Part shown: positions 7,591 to 19,076 of the stretch, piece after piece
How the letters are laid out: every line of letters begins with the position of its first letter
How positions within the stretch are numbered: the first letter of the stretch is position 1
Origin: Symbiodinium kawagutii
Taxonomy: Eukaryota > Sar > Dinophyceae > Suessiales > Symbiodiniaceae
Reading direction: 5' to 3'
DNA: 64,000 nt
Assembly (NCBI GenBank): GCA_009767595.1
Contig: VSDK01017381.1
Coordinates: 224,331 to 288,330 of the forward strand
Made by a program: the position numbers and the translations under genes
Notes under the pieces: generated by a model
Databases searched by the model: none
Told to the model about the DNA's origin: nothing
Seen by the model: only the letters and a program-made list of their open reading frames with translations

Positions 7591-9898
7591 GATTCGTTGC
7601 AATACACTGCATGCACTACATGCATTACGTAAATTACATCATTACATGAGTTTACATTGCATTACATTACATTACACTACACTTCATTAGATGACATTAC
7701 TTTACTTATATACATGGATACACATATTACTGGCTACGTGGGTTACCATTATTGCATACCGTATATACAGTACATATGTACATATTGCATTACACTATGT
7801 TGCATATCTTACATACACAACATGCACTACATACAAAACATACATTAGACCCATGATTCCGTGCATTTTTTAGATTGCATACATCACGTGCAGTACAGTA
7901 GCAGACATGCCTTGCACGACATACACTTCGTGGAGATTAGAAACATTGTAGGCATTACGTACATTGCCTACATTGCATGCAGTACCTGCAATACGTTACA
8001 AACACGTGCATAGCATACCTCACATACACTACACATTGCATAGATTTTATGCATTCCATTTCATCACATTCCATGCTGCTGTTACTGCCATAAACTACAC
8101 ACATGCATGTAACCCACATATCATACATACAGTACATACATTTGCATATACATGTCTATACATATGTGCCTGCATATGTGCATATGTGCATGCCGCATCC
8201 GTACATCCGTACATCCGTACATGCGTACATGCGTACATGCGTACCTACGTACTACGTACATAGATGCACACATACAGAGAGACACATACAGGCAAAGATA
8301 GATAGATAGATACATAGATAGGATAGTGACACGCAAAACGTTTTTATCCTTGCATACCTGCATACTTGTTACTCAAGTACTTGCATACTTCCATGCATAT
8401 TTATATACTTAATTATTTCGTATGGCGTATATCTATACCACTTTGGTACCAGCCCATGTTCCCCAAGTGGGCAACCTCATTGTTGTTTGGGGGTTCGTGC
8501 TGGCTCAAACCATGAATAGCCACGGATAGTAAAGAAGTTTTTCCGAGTTGGCTCATTCGTTTTTTCTTCAACATGAGTAGACACGGACTAGCATTGGTTC
8601 AGAATAATGTTTCTTATGGATCCAATGCATAGGAACAGTCATGAATAGGAAACAGTGTTACATCATATAAATATAAATAGTTGATCCAATCAATAGACAC
8701 AGTTTCCTTGTGGTTCCTACGTTTACTGATGCATAGGAACAGTGTACTACGTTGGATCCGATCCATGATCCTTGGTAGATCCAGCAGTTAGTTACCGGCG
8801 ATCCAGCAGCTGAAGGGTGACAAATGGTAGATCCAGCAGGGCCAACAAACTGCCAGATGCCAATCTGGCTATGGATCAAGCAGTTAACCAACCAATTTCA
8901 TAGGGGATAATGACCAAGCAATAATAAGGAAAACAGCCTGGTTAATGATAGGGGAACCAGGGGGACTAGGGGTGAACTGACCCACAGCCATCTATTAAAC
9001 TATAGTTGTTAGTCTCTATTAATGACTACAGTTAAGCAGTAATAAACCATTAATAACCATTCATAACCATCCAAGGTTAACCATTTGGTATAGTGCTGAT
9101 GCCAATCGACTGCTGGTGGTTTATGAACTGGTTGATTAAGAAATGTCGCTGCTGATTGACCAGTGGATAAACCACTGAATCGCTGATCAATCACCAGTTT
9201 ATCAACTATTCAGGTGGTTTTCTCTAGTGATTCATCACCAGTCAGTGGTTCAAGCAGCTCAACAGCTTGTGATTGACCACCGGATCTCCGCCAGTGCAGT
9301 CCAGCCACGTGGCGCCAGCCGTGATCTGCCGCGAAGCGGGACCCGGATCTCACTAGTCAGAAAAATCAGATCTTGCGGGTGCTGGGGATCCGATTCTTTC
9401 GGGATTGTGACCACCAATTTCTGGCTGGTGGATGCTGGTGGTTGGGAGGGAGACCAGGAGGTATCGGGCTATCCCACTTGATCCGGCTCAGCATTCCATA
9501 CTATTCCATAGAATGGCATATCAACATGTGAAGAATACATCGCATGTTGATATATATCTATATATATATACATCATATAGGTTTGTAACAAGTCAACATA
9601 TCAATCATCTAACGGGGATACCAAAACCTTTGCAACTCATTTCACAGGACTATACCAGCAGAGAAGCAGAGTTTCAATTATCCACAGGGTTTCCCCTTAT
9701 TGAACGGATCATTTCAGGGTCATCCATGATTTTCGGATTTGTGGGTTGATCTAATGACTGCAGTCTCCCACATCCAACAGCATCAGCAGAGACCAGCCTC
9801 AACAGTGCACTGCCGAAACTTCGTGGCCTGCTGGGTGTGGCATTTTGAGGCTCAGAAAGTGTACCCTTGTGAGGTCGCACCCGGGGTCTGTTGTTACC
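7591..9898. other. Repeat-derived intergenic region
   Basis: Up to about 8410 the DNA is degraded CATA/CATG repeat with a GATA run near 8297-8325. From 8420 to 9898 it is ordinary host-like sequence with duplicated words such as TGCATAGGAACAGT (8626 and 8730) and no gene I can support. The first exon of RPL13A copy 1 begins at 9899. Confidence 0.4.
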
Positions 9899-12800
9899 AT
9901 GTCCTTCAAGGAGCAGGCAGGGAGTGCCGTCGGCGCCCAACGTATGATTGGGGATGGCCATCAAACTGGTTTGGTGGCTTGCAATAAGCAGCTGCGGATA
10001 TCAAGAAAAACCAACTGGGTTGACTATGAATAGCTGGTGACTAATGAATCAAGCCTGGTGGTCTATTAACAGACGGATGTCACGTTGAATCTAAGTGGTA
10101 GTGGGGATTGACATGGATTGACCAATGCAAGGAGATCTGACCATGCTCCTATCAAAATGTGGTGCAAATTCACAGTTCCTATCCGAAACGGTGACAGCAA
10201 GCAATGACCGTGTTACACCATTTACACCAACTCACCAAGGCTGAACTAAGGTTCTGAACCCCCAGTGACCACTTCAGTATTGGTCATTACTGATTCACAA
10301 AGAATATGAATGAATTTGGTAATCTCATGTAAATTGACCACTTGACTACAACTTTTTTTTCTGCATGCTTGTCGTTGATGTCATCAATGGAAGATTCAGA
10401 ACATGAAACCCACACCTTTGTTACCATAGATAGCAGGTGATTCTCATTCAAACATGGGTGGTGCATCATGGTGGGGGATTTTACATGGTTGCAAGCTGTC
10501 GTCTAATCTCTCGAGCGGCCGCAGATCGTGGTGGATTGCCGGGGCCATTTGCTTGGTCGTCAGAATCTCAATGGTGACCGCCGTGGTCATTTCCCAATAT
10601 GGGTAGCCTGGGTCGGCAAAGCACCGGTTGATTTCGGAGTAGCCTGGAAACACGTGCGATGGAAAGGATTGTCGGGTTGGTGCAAGCACGAGCAGTTGAC
10701 CCAACGATCAACTTGACCGTGACCCAGCGATTTTGGTCAACAACTGAGGGGTTCTTCAAACAGGGGATCTCCCAAAATGGTTGATTTGTCACTGTCAATG
10801 ATCAATATTGGATGATTTGGGGGTACCCCTATTTTGAGAAACCTCCAACTGACCATATTGATATTACATAAGCATTGGTTGGACCATTGTATAACCAGCC
10901 TACAACTCATGAACCCCTATGATACCCGTATGGTTCCCAGGTTCACAACGGAACCAACAACTCGACTCGGTCCTGGACCGAGGTTTGGCATCGGTCTTGG
11001 CAAAGGAACTTCTGAACGGTCAGCAGGGGAACTCAGCACAAGCGCCCGGGGCGCACAGCGGTTTCTGAGCGCAGTGCTTGGTTTCCACAGGGACCCTGGG
11101 AGCCCCCCCTTTTGTGGTGGATGTAACCCGCTTGTGGTTGATTATAACTCTAAAGACTAACTATTTGTAGTTTATAAAGAGAAAACCTGTTACAACAAGC
11201 GAGTGGTATATATTTTAACAAGTTTTACCTCAATTAGTCAACAAGTCATAATTCCCTCTCTCTCTATTTGTATATATTAAACGTTGATTCAACGGCGAAT
11301 CTTGACCAACAGCTGTCAACTGATGGCCATGTTCAACTGCAATGTTTATTGGTTGGCGTGGGGAAGCCCTGTCCGTTATCAGCATCAAGGGTCGTTATCA
11401 AGCCATCCAGCCTGAAGTAAGCTTAAGCGCTGGTCTTTAGTGCCTCCCTAATGATATGTTTTTTTGATGGATCTGCGCAAGGGTTCTGCACCGAAGTCTG
11501 TGGCGGCCGGAGGAAGCAGATGGGAATCTAATGACCATCATAGTTGGAATGACACCCCGTGGATTTCGCCGTGGTTTGGAGGAGCAACAACTGAGTGGGG
11601 GATCCAACCATACCAGAGTGGCAATGCTGAGTATCACAAGTGCTTGGTAATTATATGATATATGTACATTGAATCTGGAATCTACATCTGCCACATCGAG
11701 AAGGATACGAAGATCGCAGTCGTCATCATGACGATCATCCCCAAGCAGCCAATGCCGATGACGAGTTGGGTGACTTCTGAGACCCGGGGAGTTGGGACCC
11801 TCCGGTAAACTAACCATTTTTTAATAGGGAAACCAGGAGAAATCAGCTCTTTCCATGGTGGAGTTTCTATTGCCATGCGAGTTTAACACACAAATTCTAT
11901 CTGCCAAAGAAAATCATCTCTGAGAGATCAATTTGGTGGTTTCTCAAGCCATAGGGGACCCCTCCAAATCATCCAACACAGTACCATTTATAGCAATGCC
12001 CTATTTAGATAAAGTCCTGTTTGAGCCAAGTGACTGAAGCGAACTGTTCTTAAAGTAGATTAGTTACAAAGGGCGGATGCTCCACAATGAGGTATGCAGG
12101 CAGTGCTCTTCTGCTCGCTCGAATGTCAGCTGTAGGAAAGTGGTGTGCGTCCGCACCGAAGACATCAACATCTCCGGATCCTTGTACCGAAACAAGCTGA
12201 AGTATGCCAACTTCAGGAGGAAGCACATGAGACTAGGCTGCATTTCTGCATCCTTTGGCACCTTGCACTGCTGGACGTTCCTTTGTTTCAGATACCGCGA
12301 TGTCAGTGACCTTCATGATCTGCTGCCGCTGAGGAACACCAATCCTCGTCAAGGTCCTTTCCACTACCGCTCCCCAGCCAAGATCCTGTGGCGCACCATC
12401 CGCGGCATGGTGACCGGCCTGTAGCAATGGCGGATCCAGGTTTGACGATGAAACGACTGCCTGTGGCGAGTTTGGATCTGGAGCCCCTAGAAAATCTGTA
12501 TAGTTGATGGCAGATCACCAGCTACTTCTGGCTGGTGGAACTCTGGGCGGTGTATTGTGGGAATACCCATTCATAAGTGAGTTGCAAGGTCTACTGAGCT
12601 ACGCAAGGGCATGGGTGAAAGGGTGCCCAGTACCTCCGCTGTTCACATCGATGTCCAGTCACGAGGTACCACACAAGACTGCTCGCGGTGCAGCTGCGCT
12701 GGACAAGTGTGGAAGCTCAACGACTTTGCAGCGTCGGATAAACCGGTGGTGGATAGGTCAGTCAATCGTCTTGATAATTACAAGGGATGATGTGAATAGT

Positions 12801-15800
12801 GATTGGTAATCATATCAGCTTCATCATGATCTATTTTTGCGGTTAGTCAGTTTAGTAGAGTAGTTGATTGATGTTGACCACTATTCTGATATGATACATG
12901 GATGGACACGGATCAATAACCAGAATGATTGACGGGCTGTTTGATTGCCACCGTGCTGCTCCATCTGGGGCCGCCACGCTGCACTGGTTTTGATACAGCC
13001 TACTACGGGACACTGCCTACTACGGGCGTGCCTACAATGATACCTCCAAAAGGAGACGTCTTCTGGCTTTTCTCAAGGTAAAACGATGGTGTCGGGGCAG
13101 CTCCACATTGTGGTTCGTTATTGTGGGTTGCTAACCACTATGATTGACCGGTGTTCAAGGCTATCAATTACTGTAACCACTAGGCGCATCGAACATCATC
13201 TAACCATTGTTATCTCCTCTTTCATTCTCTCATTTGTCAGTCAAGCTGTTCAGTCGTCAAAGCACAGACCTGCACCAGCTTCCTGCCGGAGGTTGAAGAC
13301 CTTCGAGGGCATTCCCCACCCATACGACCGCAAGAAGAGCTTCTTGGATGAGATGGGCTTGCGCTGAATTTTGAGGACTTCCCTGACTGGAACATCTCGG
13401 CTTTACTATCCCGGCCCCCAAGGAACCTGGATGGTGTGCGATGTTGACGCATGAATTTCTTGGTGACAAGAATTTGATGTTGATCCTCATGACCTTCATG
13501 GTTTCTTCATTGAATTTTCCTGCTTCTGACCATGCTCATGAGGGTTCGTGAATTCCGGTACAGCTGCTGTTGCCACAGAGCTGATGATAGGAACAGTTGC
13601 GTTTCAAGCGGTTTTGTTTCAATCGCTTCTCCTGATCCGCAGCGGTACTCGCGTTGCGCGACTCTCAGGAATGGTGGCCCAGTCCTCAGAGCCATGAACA
13701 GCACACTGAAATTGCCGCAGCGTATTCTTCATTTGCGTTCCGCCAAAGCATTCAATATTAGCCATTCATAGCAATAAACCAACCATTTTTTGGGTCCCCC
13801 ATTTGAAGAACGGGTTTATAGCCATCAATCAGTATTGTGAATCTTCGGTTTCTGTTTCTGCGCACTTTCAGAAATGTTGGACATCAGTTGGACTTTGTGC
13901 GGATCACGATGTTGGCGAATCTCAAACTTTGCACCGAATCTCTGTCAAGCCCAGTTTCGTTCCTGGCGAATCATTAGCATGCATTCCTATTCAATATTTA
14001 CCTTTGCTACCGATACTTACAAAAATCGGATTTCTTGCAGACGAATCATAACCACAATGATTCCGAATCATGTAAACAAATAAATATCTATTCAACACAC
14101 CTCAACACGACCGACGTATACTATGATCAGCAATAGCATCCTAATAACTCATAATATATCTCACTTATCATTCCTATAAGTAATTGTGGTATAAAGAACT
14201 GACCTCATTCCTATATGGTGTCAATAACTGATCATTCCGAAAAAAAAATGTGTCAAGCTGGTGGCCCCTACATATCTCACGAATCATCAGGGGCCACACA
14301 CCGCCGTGGGGTCCGACACCGTGGGCGTCGTGGGCCCCAGGTGCCTTCGTGCCTGAAGGTGCTGCGCCTGCGGCCCGAGCGCCGCTTCTGCCGCCTGGGC
14401 GACCTCTCCAAGGAGGCGCGCCTGGCGGCGCCGCGTAGCTGGGGGATGGCACCAGGGAGGCAGCGACGGCAGGTTGGCCTCACCAGGATTCACCAGATGG
14501 TTGGGATATCCCTTAGAACCACCTGGTATACCCAAGGTTATGGCCTTATAAGATGATTATACCTTATAACGTGTGGTTATTGACCTATGGTGGTTATAAC
14601 TTATAACCACCAGATGGACTATGGATAATAAATGTATGGTGGTTATAGCTTATAGCTGGTTCTTGACCATCAAAAGTGGTTCTAACTGATAGACCTGCGT
14701 CTTCTGGTGGTTCTCAAGCAGTAAGAATGTTTGATCAGAGTTTCCTTTTTGTTTTTTCCATTTGGCGCACAAAAGGGTCTCTTCCCTTGCTGCGGGGTTT
14801 GATCATAGGGAATAATAAACAACAATAGTAGGGGATATATATATATATAAACCAACATTTGGTGCTGTTAGACAACGTTAAGATTTAGTGGCCGGACCAT
14901 TGGGGACCTAGCGGCTTTATGGTCATTATACAAGTGATGCATATTGAAGGGTTGCAGAACCATTTACCCAGTGGGCTATTGCTGGCTCTTGATACCAAGA
15001 ATTGATAATGATAGATACTGACCAATGATGGTCAAACGAACCCACTGACCAACAAATCTAAAGCCGCAACGAGCTTACAAGATCTTTTAAAAAACAAGAG
15101 TTGATGTCAAGACCTATGGTCAAGACCTGTGAGGGCTCAGCTGGAAAGGGTGGTACCATCCAGCTGCGCTCTGTGGAACTGGGAAAGCTGGGTTATGTGG
15201 CCGATCCAATCGTGATCAGAGTGGATGAATTTTGTTTTTTTCTTTCTCTGAGGTTGGATGAATCCATCCTTAGTTTTGTTTTATTTTTTTCTCATTTTGT
15301 TTCTATGGATGAATTTTCCTTTTTTATCCCCATAGAGGTAAATTCGCTCCGCTCTGTGTCAATTGCTCGTGAAATCCATGAAGCACCATTGTCAACCACC
15401 ATGAAATATCACGAGACCATTATCAAAGGCACCGAAGTTACCATTAAATCCATGAGACCATTCATCGTTTGTATCTTATTATGAGACCATTATCAACCAC
15501 CATGAATCATCCTGAACAGGTCTGTTCATGACAAACCAGCATGACATCATCCTGGGACCATCATCCTGAGACCATCCTCCTGAGACCATCATCAACCATC
15601 ATCAAGCATCATCAACCATCATGAACAACCATCATGAACAACCATAGAATATCGTAGAATCATCTTGAACAGATCCGTTCAAGCACCATAAAAGTCATCC
15701 TAAAACCACAGCAGATCTGCCTCCAGGTGGGTTGGAAGCACGGCGCCCTCATCCAGCGCCTCGAGTCGCAGCGTAAGGTGCAGATCGATTCGGCGTGGGG

Positions 15801-18094
15801 CGCAGTTGGGGCCCCGGCATCCACGTGGACGGTGGGCCCCCAAACCTTTATAACTACCACAACTAGGTTGTATCTGCCATACTAAGGTGGGCATCTACAG
15901 TTATATCCTGGTAAGCCATTCAACAAGATAGTTATATCGATCATTTGCCTAGGAGATACCCATAGTTGACCTAGTTAAAAACCAACTTAGCTCTTTTGGG
16001 GGCCAAGCATGTATTGAACAGGAGCAGCATGGATGAGTTCACAGGTGAACCATGGTGGACCTGGGTCTGCAGATGGTCCGTAGGAATGGATTTTATGGAA
16101 ACAGAAGTTATCATTAGTAATGTTGGTTTCTGATTAGTGTAACCCCCCCCTAAAGTAATGAAAATAGATGAAACCAACAGGTAGATACTAATCAGAAACC
16201 AACATTATTGGTATCTGGTATAGATATGATACAAGTTAGTTCAATATATTGGGACGAGTGATCATGAATGGCACATGCAAAAACAAGAAAGATATCCAGA
16301 GACACTCAAGTTAACTTGTGTGTTATCTTTGCTATAGCCATATTCACTATCAAGAACCCGTAGCGAGAAAATATTACGACCTCACCAGTGAAGGCACTGG
16401 ACCGGCTGTTTCGGGTTCGAAATCTGAAGCCAAGAAGCATCTGGTTTGGGTAAGCTAGTGCCGAACCATTGCCATCTCGCTGCTGTGGCGATGTTGGCAA
16501 CGGTGCAAGAGCACCTTGTCAGTAGCAAACCACTGAGCAGTAATTGTTGGTGGCGGATAGGGTTTGAGCTTTTCTTTATCGGTGAAATCTCTGACGATTG
16601 ATGTTCAAGGCTTGGTGGCTGATAGCAAACTTTTTGGATCGAAGATAGTTCGATGAACATCCCAATCGCAGCGGACTCTTCGACATGCAAAAAACGGGAG
16701 ATTGTATGTTGACCACGACAATGTAGTGACCAAAGTATCCTTAATCAACCAGATTTTCTTTTCCTTACACACCTGTGTAAGCCAGATCTCCATAGGTCTC
16801 TATTATGGCAGTTTCTCAAAATAGGGGTAACCTAAAAAATGTTGTTCCACTTTTATAATTTATAAATGATTGATATTAGATGACTTGGGGGTCACCTATT
16901 TTGAGAAACGCATTTGTGATGGTTCCAAGGCATGAAGAGGCTATCCATGGCTTACTAGGGATGCTTCGTGCTGTCATGAATCTGTCCTCGATCCCCATAG
17001 GAGATCCGAATCGGTTCGGATCCGTGTCGCCATTCTGGTTCCATCTGCTGTATGCACATGGAGATGCGGACCTATGTGCATCGATTTGTGCAGACAGGTA
17101 CATAGTGATTCACACATCTACATGCATATCTACAATCTACATCTAAATGTGTGTCTACCGTTTTCCATATCTAGCATCCATATCAATGCAGCTTGAATGC
17201 ATACAGCAACCCGCGACAGTCAATAGTGAAGACAGTGGATAGATCGCGAGTGATCATGAGACTCATTTCGGAGCGGCCGTGACTCTGACGCTGACTGACT
17301 GACTGACTGACTGACTGACTGAAACTCAGTACCTACTGAGTACCTAAATGTATCTATAAGTATCAGGATATCTCTGCGAAGTGCCATGGCCATGGTTATC
17401 ACCTTTCGCCCGGTGACGCCTGACCTTGTCCCCACTGGCCAGCCTCGCCAGGTGAAAAGCGAGGCCTTCTACAAGAAGAAGACAGCCAGCCTTCGCGCCA
17501 AGACTGAGGCCGGGGCTCGCTGTGGATCCTTGGAAAACGGCCCGTTTTCGTATCCAAATGCCTTGGTCAACGAGTGGTTGGTTCCCTGTAAAAGCGCTGG
17601 AGATGGCCAAATGAACTTGGGAAGAATCGCGCGGATATGGCAAGCTTTTGAAGAAGATATCCTGCTTCTCAAGACAGCTTATGACAGCCCACTCTGGAGG
17701 ATGATTATACATGACTCTACGGCAATCACGGGAGATAGTTGCTGGTCAAAAGCTCCTGACGGGAAACATTTGCAGGACGCCCCATGATGGGTGTGGCTGT
17801 GATCTGTTACAGAGCTAGCACGTGAATGCCTGTGTACCATTCTCAAGCATCCATTTCTTTCAATTATTGGCCATTGTACATGATTGTATACTATGATCGG
17901 GCCTTCAAAACCATAGATTAACAACCATTAAGCGTCATCCTTCACCATGATTAGCAACCATTAACCACCATCCTTCACCATCATGGATCATCCATTTGAG
18001 TGACCATCCTTGAGCTCCATGTGGCAAGGCCAAGAAGGCCGTGAAGCTGTCTGCAGATGAGATGAAGGTCCTGGAATCCGCGGGCTACGCCTGA
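9899..18094 (+). CDS. RPL13A: 60S ribosomal protein L13a (uL13), copy 1, 12 exons
   Basis: Cytosolic large-subunit protein uL13. Exons: 9899-9916, 10525-10558, 10983-11022, 12136-12228, 12334-12409, 12666-12706, 13292-13338, 13669-13676, 14341-14415, 15727-15777, 17452-17514, 18029-18094. They sum to 612 nt and one open frame of 203 aa, the usual length of eukaryotic L13a. Family landmarks: [87 protein letters not shown]. The 5' residues MSFKEQ are inferred from an ATG exon conserved in both copies. Intron donors in order are GC, GT, GC, GA, GT, GT, GC, GC, GC, GT, GC; acceptors are AG|G except intron 1 (AG|A). Introns carry small inverted-repeat elements and simple repeats. A second copy starts 982 bp downstream on the same strand, a typical dinoflagellate tandem arrangement. 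Confidence 0.92.
10747..10847. mobile_element. Small inverted-repeat element in RPL13A-1 intron 2
   Basis: Same family as 5804-5904; the well-conserved end is here on the right (GGGGTACCCCTATTTTGAGAA ends, shown in part). The left end, GGGGTTCTTCAAACAGGGG, is diverged. Confidence 0.6.
11023..12135 (+). other. RPL13A-1 intron 3 (GC donor, 1113 bp)
   Basis: Starts GCAGGG and ends TGTAG before G at 12136. It contains a partial small inverted-repeat element (11934-12003, left half only). The equivalent intron of copy 2 is 29.1 kb long, so this copy gives the baseline size. Confidence 0.75.
11934..12003. mobile_element. Partial small inverted-repeat element
   Basis: The left half only, TGGTGGTTTCTCAAGCC then AGGGGACCCC and AAATCATCCAA, followed by TTTATAGCAAT. 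The right terminus is missing or too diverged to see. Confidence 0.45.
12229..12333 (+). other. RPL13A-1 intron 4, GA-AG, 105 bp, in-frame and open
   Basis: Removing GAGACTAGG...GCTGAG joins CACAT to GAACACC and gives HMNTNP, matching other L13a proteins. The donor is GA, a rare type used by dinoflagellates. The intron is 105 nt (a multiple of three) and has no in-frame stop, so unspliced RNA would read through with 35 extra codons. The equivalent intron in copy 2 (49990-50094) has the same length and no stop. Confidence 0.7.
13669..13676 (+). other. RPL13A: 8-nt micro-exon (exon 8) of RPL13A copy 1
   Basis: GAATGGTG flanked by CTCTCAG on the left and GC on the right. It is needed to join exon 7 (ends AAGAAGA) to exon 9 (starts GTGCCT) in frame, and supplies R-M-V of the family motif KKRMVVP. 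The same position in copy 2 has an 8-nt equivalent. Confidence 0.75.
13768..13813. mobile_element. Remnant of small inverted-repeat element (right half)
   Basis: AATAAACCAACCATTTTTTG and GGTCCCCCATTTGAAGAA match the internal and right parts of the family, degraded at the terminus. Confidence 0.4.
16118..16207. repeat. Perfect 21-bp inverted repeat (foldback)
   Basis: The arm at 16118-16138 (begins TAATGTTGGTTTCTGATTAG) is the exact reverse complement of 16187-16207, with a 48-bp spacer. It lies in RPL13A-1 intron 10. It may be a tiny foldback transposon. Confidence 0.7.
16808..16911. mobile_element. Small inverted-repeat element in RPL13A-1 intron 10
   Basis: GTTTCTCAAAATAGGGGTAA at the left and its complement CACCTATTTTGAGAAAC at the right, about 100 bp, with the AAATGATTGATATTAGATGA middle. 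Good copy of the family. Confidence 0.7.
17291..17322. repeat. (CTGA)n microsatellite
   Basis: About eight CTGA/GACT units in RPL13A-1 intron 10. The same tetramer recurs at 45640-45662 and 46515-46532 inside the large intronic element. Confidence 0.9.
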
Positions 18095-18539
18095 AACACA
18101 TAGCAGTAGAAGGCCATGGGAAGACTGACTGAGCTGGAGGTGAAAAGAAGTGGTGACGCGGGCCATGGCAATACCACCGGCTGATTTGTTCTCAACGATC
18201 AGTGGCTTCGCAGATAGCCGTAGATCTGATTGTTGGATGAATTGCGGTTTAGCGTTTCACATGGTATGTATAGGTTGGCCAAATGATGATGCATGATGGC
18301 ATGATGGTATGCGCATAGTATACTCCCATGATATATTTCCATAGGTGGTTTCGGATCTGCTCACGATCATGACCACGGGTCCCCATCATGAACATCTCTA
18401 GTGATCATCATGAACACACCAATGTGGCTTGCGGATGATCATGGTAGATCATGCAACTGGATTGAATGGAAAACATGCAACCATGAAGCCGCCCAGGAGT
18501 GTAAGAGCCACGGCCGTGAGAATTATCATATGATCTCAC

Positions 18540-18541
18540 GG

Positions 18542-18589
<48 letters not shown>
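18540..18589. repeat. (CT)n microsatellite
   Basis: A near-pure CT run of about 50 bp between the two RPL13A copies, directly left of an interrupted small inverted-repeat element. Confidence 0.95.
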
Positions 18590-18591
<2 letters not shown>

Positions 18592-18592
<1 letters not shown>

Positions 18593-18857
18593 GTTTCTCA
18601 AAATAGGGTACCCCTAAACCCTTTCAGAAGTATTTACTGGACCGAGTTTCTCCCAAGGAGATCTCGCCTTTCAGCCGGTTGTAGTTTCACTTTTTGGCTC
18701 ACCGCCCCATCAAGTTTCATGAGTGTATAGAAGCCCTAGCTCAACTTGGGCCTGGGTCTGAGGTTGCTACTTGTTGGAACACATGTGATCCACGGCAGAA
18801 GTATTTATAGTATCGAACCAACCGTTTTTGGGATTCACTATTTTCAGAACCCCCACG
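18592..18857. mobile_element. Small inverted-repeat element interrupted by about 170 bp
   Basis: The left half (TGGTTTCTCAAAATAGGGT, then ACCCCTAAA) is at 18592-18625. The right half (GAACCAACCGTTTTTGGG, then CTATTTTCAGAACCCCCA) ends near 18857. Between them a 12-bp word, CAGAAGTATTTA, occurs at both edges of extra DNA, as if something inserted and duplicated its target. Confidence 0.45.
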
Positions 18858-19076
18858 TATTTGCCACATATACTCATGTACATATACTTGTGTACAACAT
18901 TGGACGGAACGCGGATATTCCAATATTCCCTACAATGACCGGGGTAATTGCTGCTTTCCTATGCACTAGCTGCTGCGGTCATCCACTCAGCCGCTGCGCT
19001 GAACCTGCTTTCGGCTCCCAGTGGCTCGGCTTTCGTCGGCTCCGTTCGGTTTGGTGACGCGTAAGCAACGTGCGTC

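Noticed and set aside
10511-10524. Adjacent CTCGAG and GCGGCCGC, like a cloning polylinker (similar GCGGCCGC sites near 20662 and 59070, GTCGAC at 57121)
   Set aside because: They lie in otherwise normal host intron or flanking DNA with no vector sequence nearby, so they are taken as chance.
12229-12333. C/D-box snoRNA in RPL13A intron 4 (vertebrate RPL13A introns host such RNAs)
   Set aside because: No clear RTGATGA box, and the CTGA near the end of copy 1 is not kept in copy 2.
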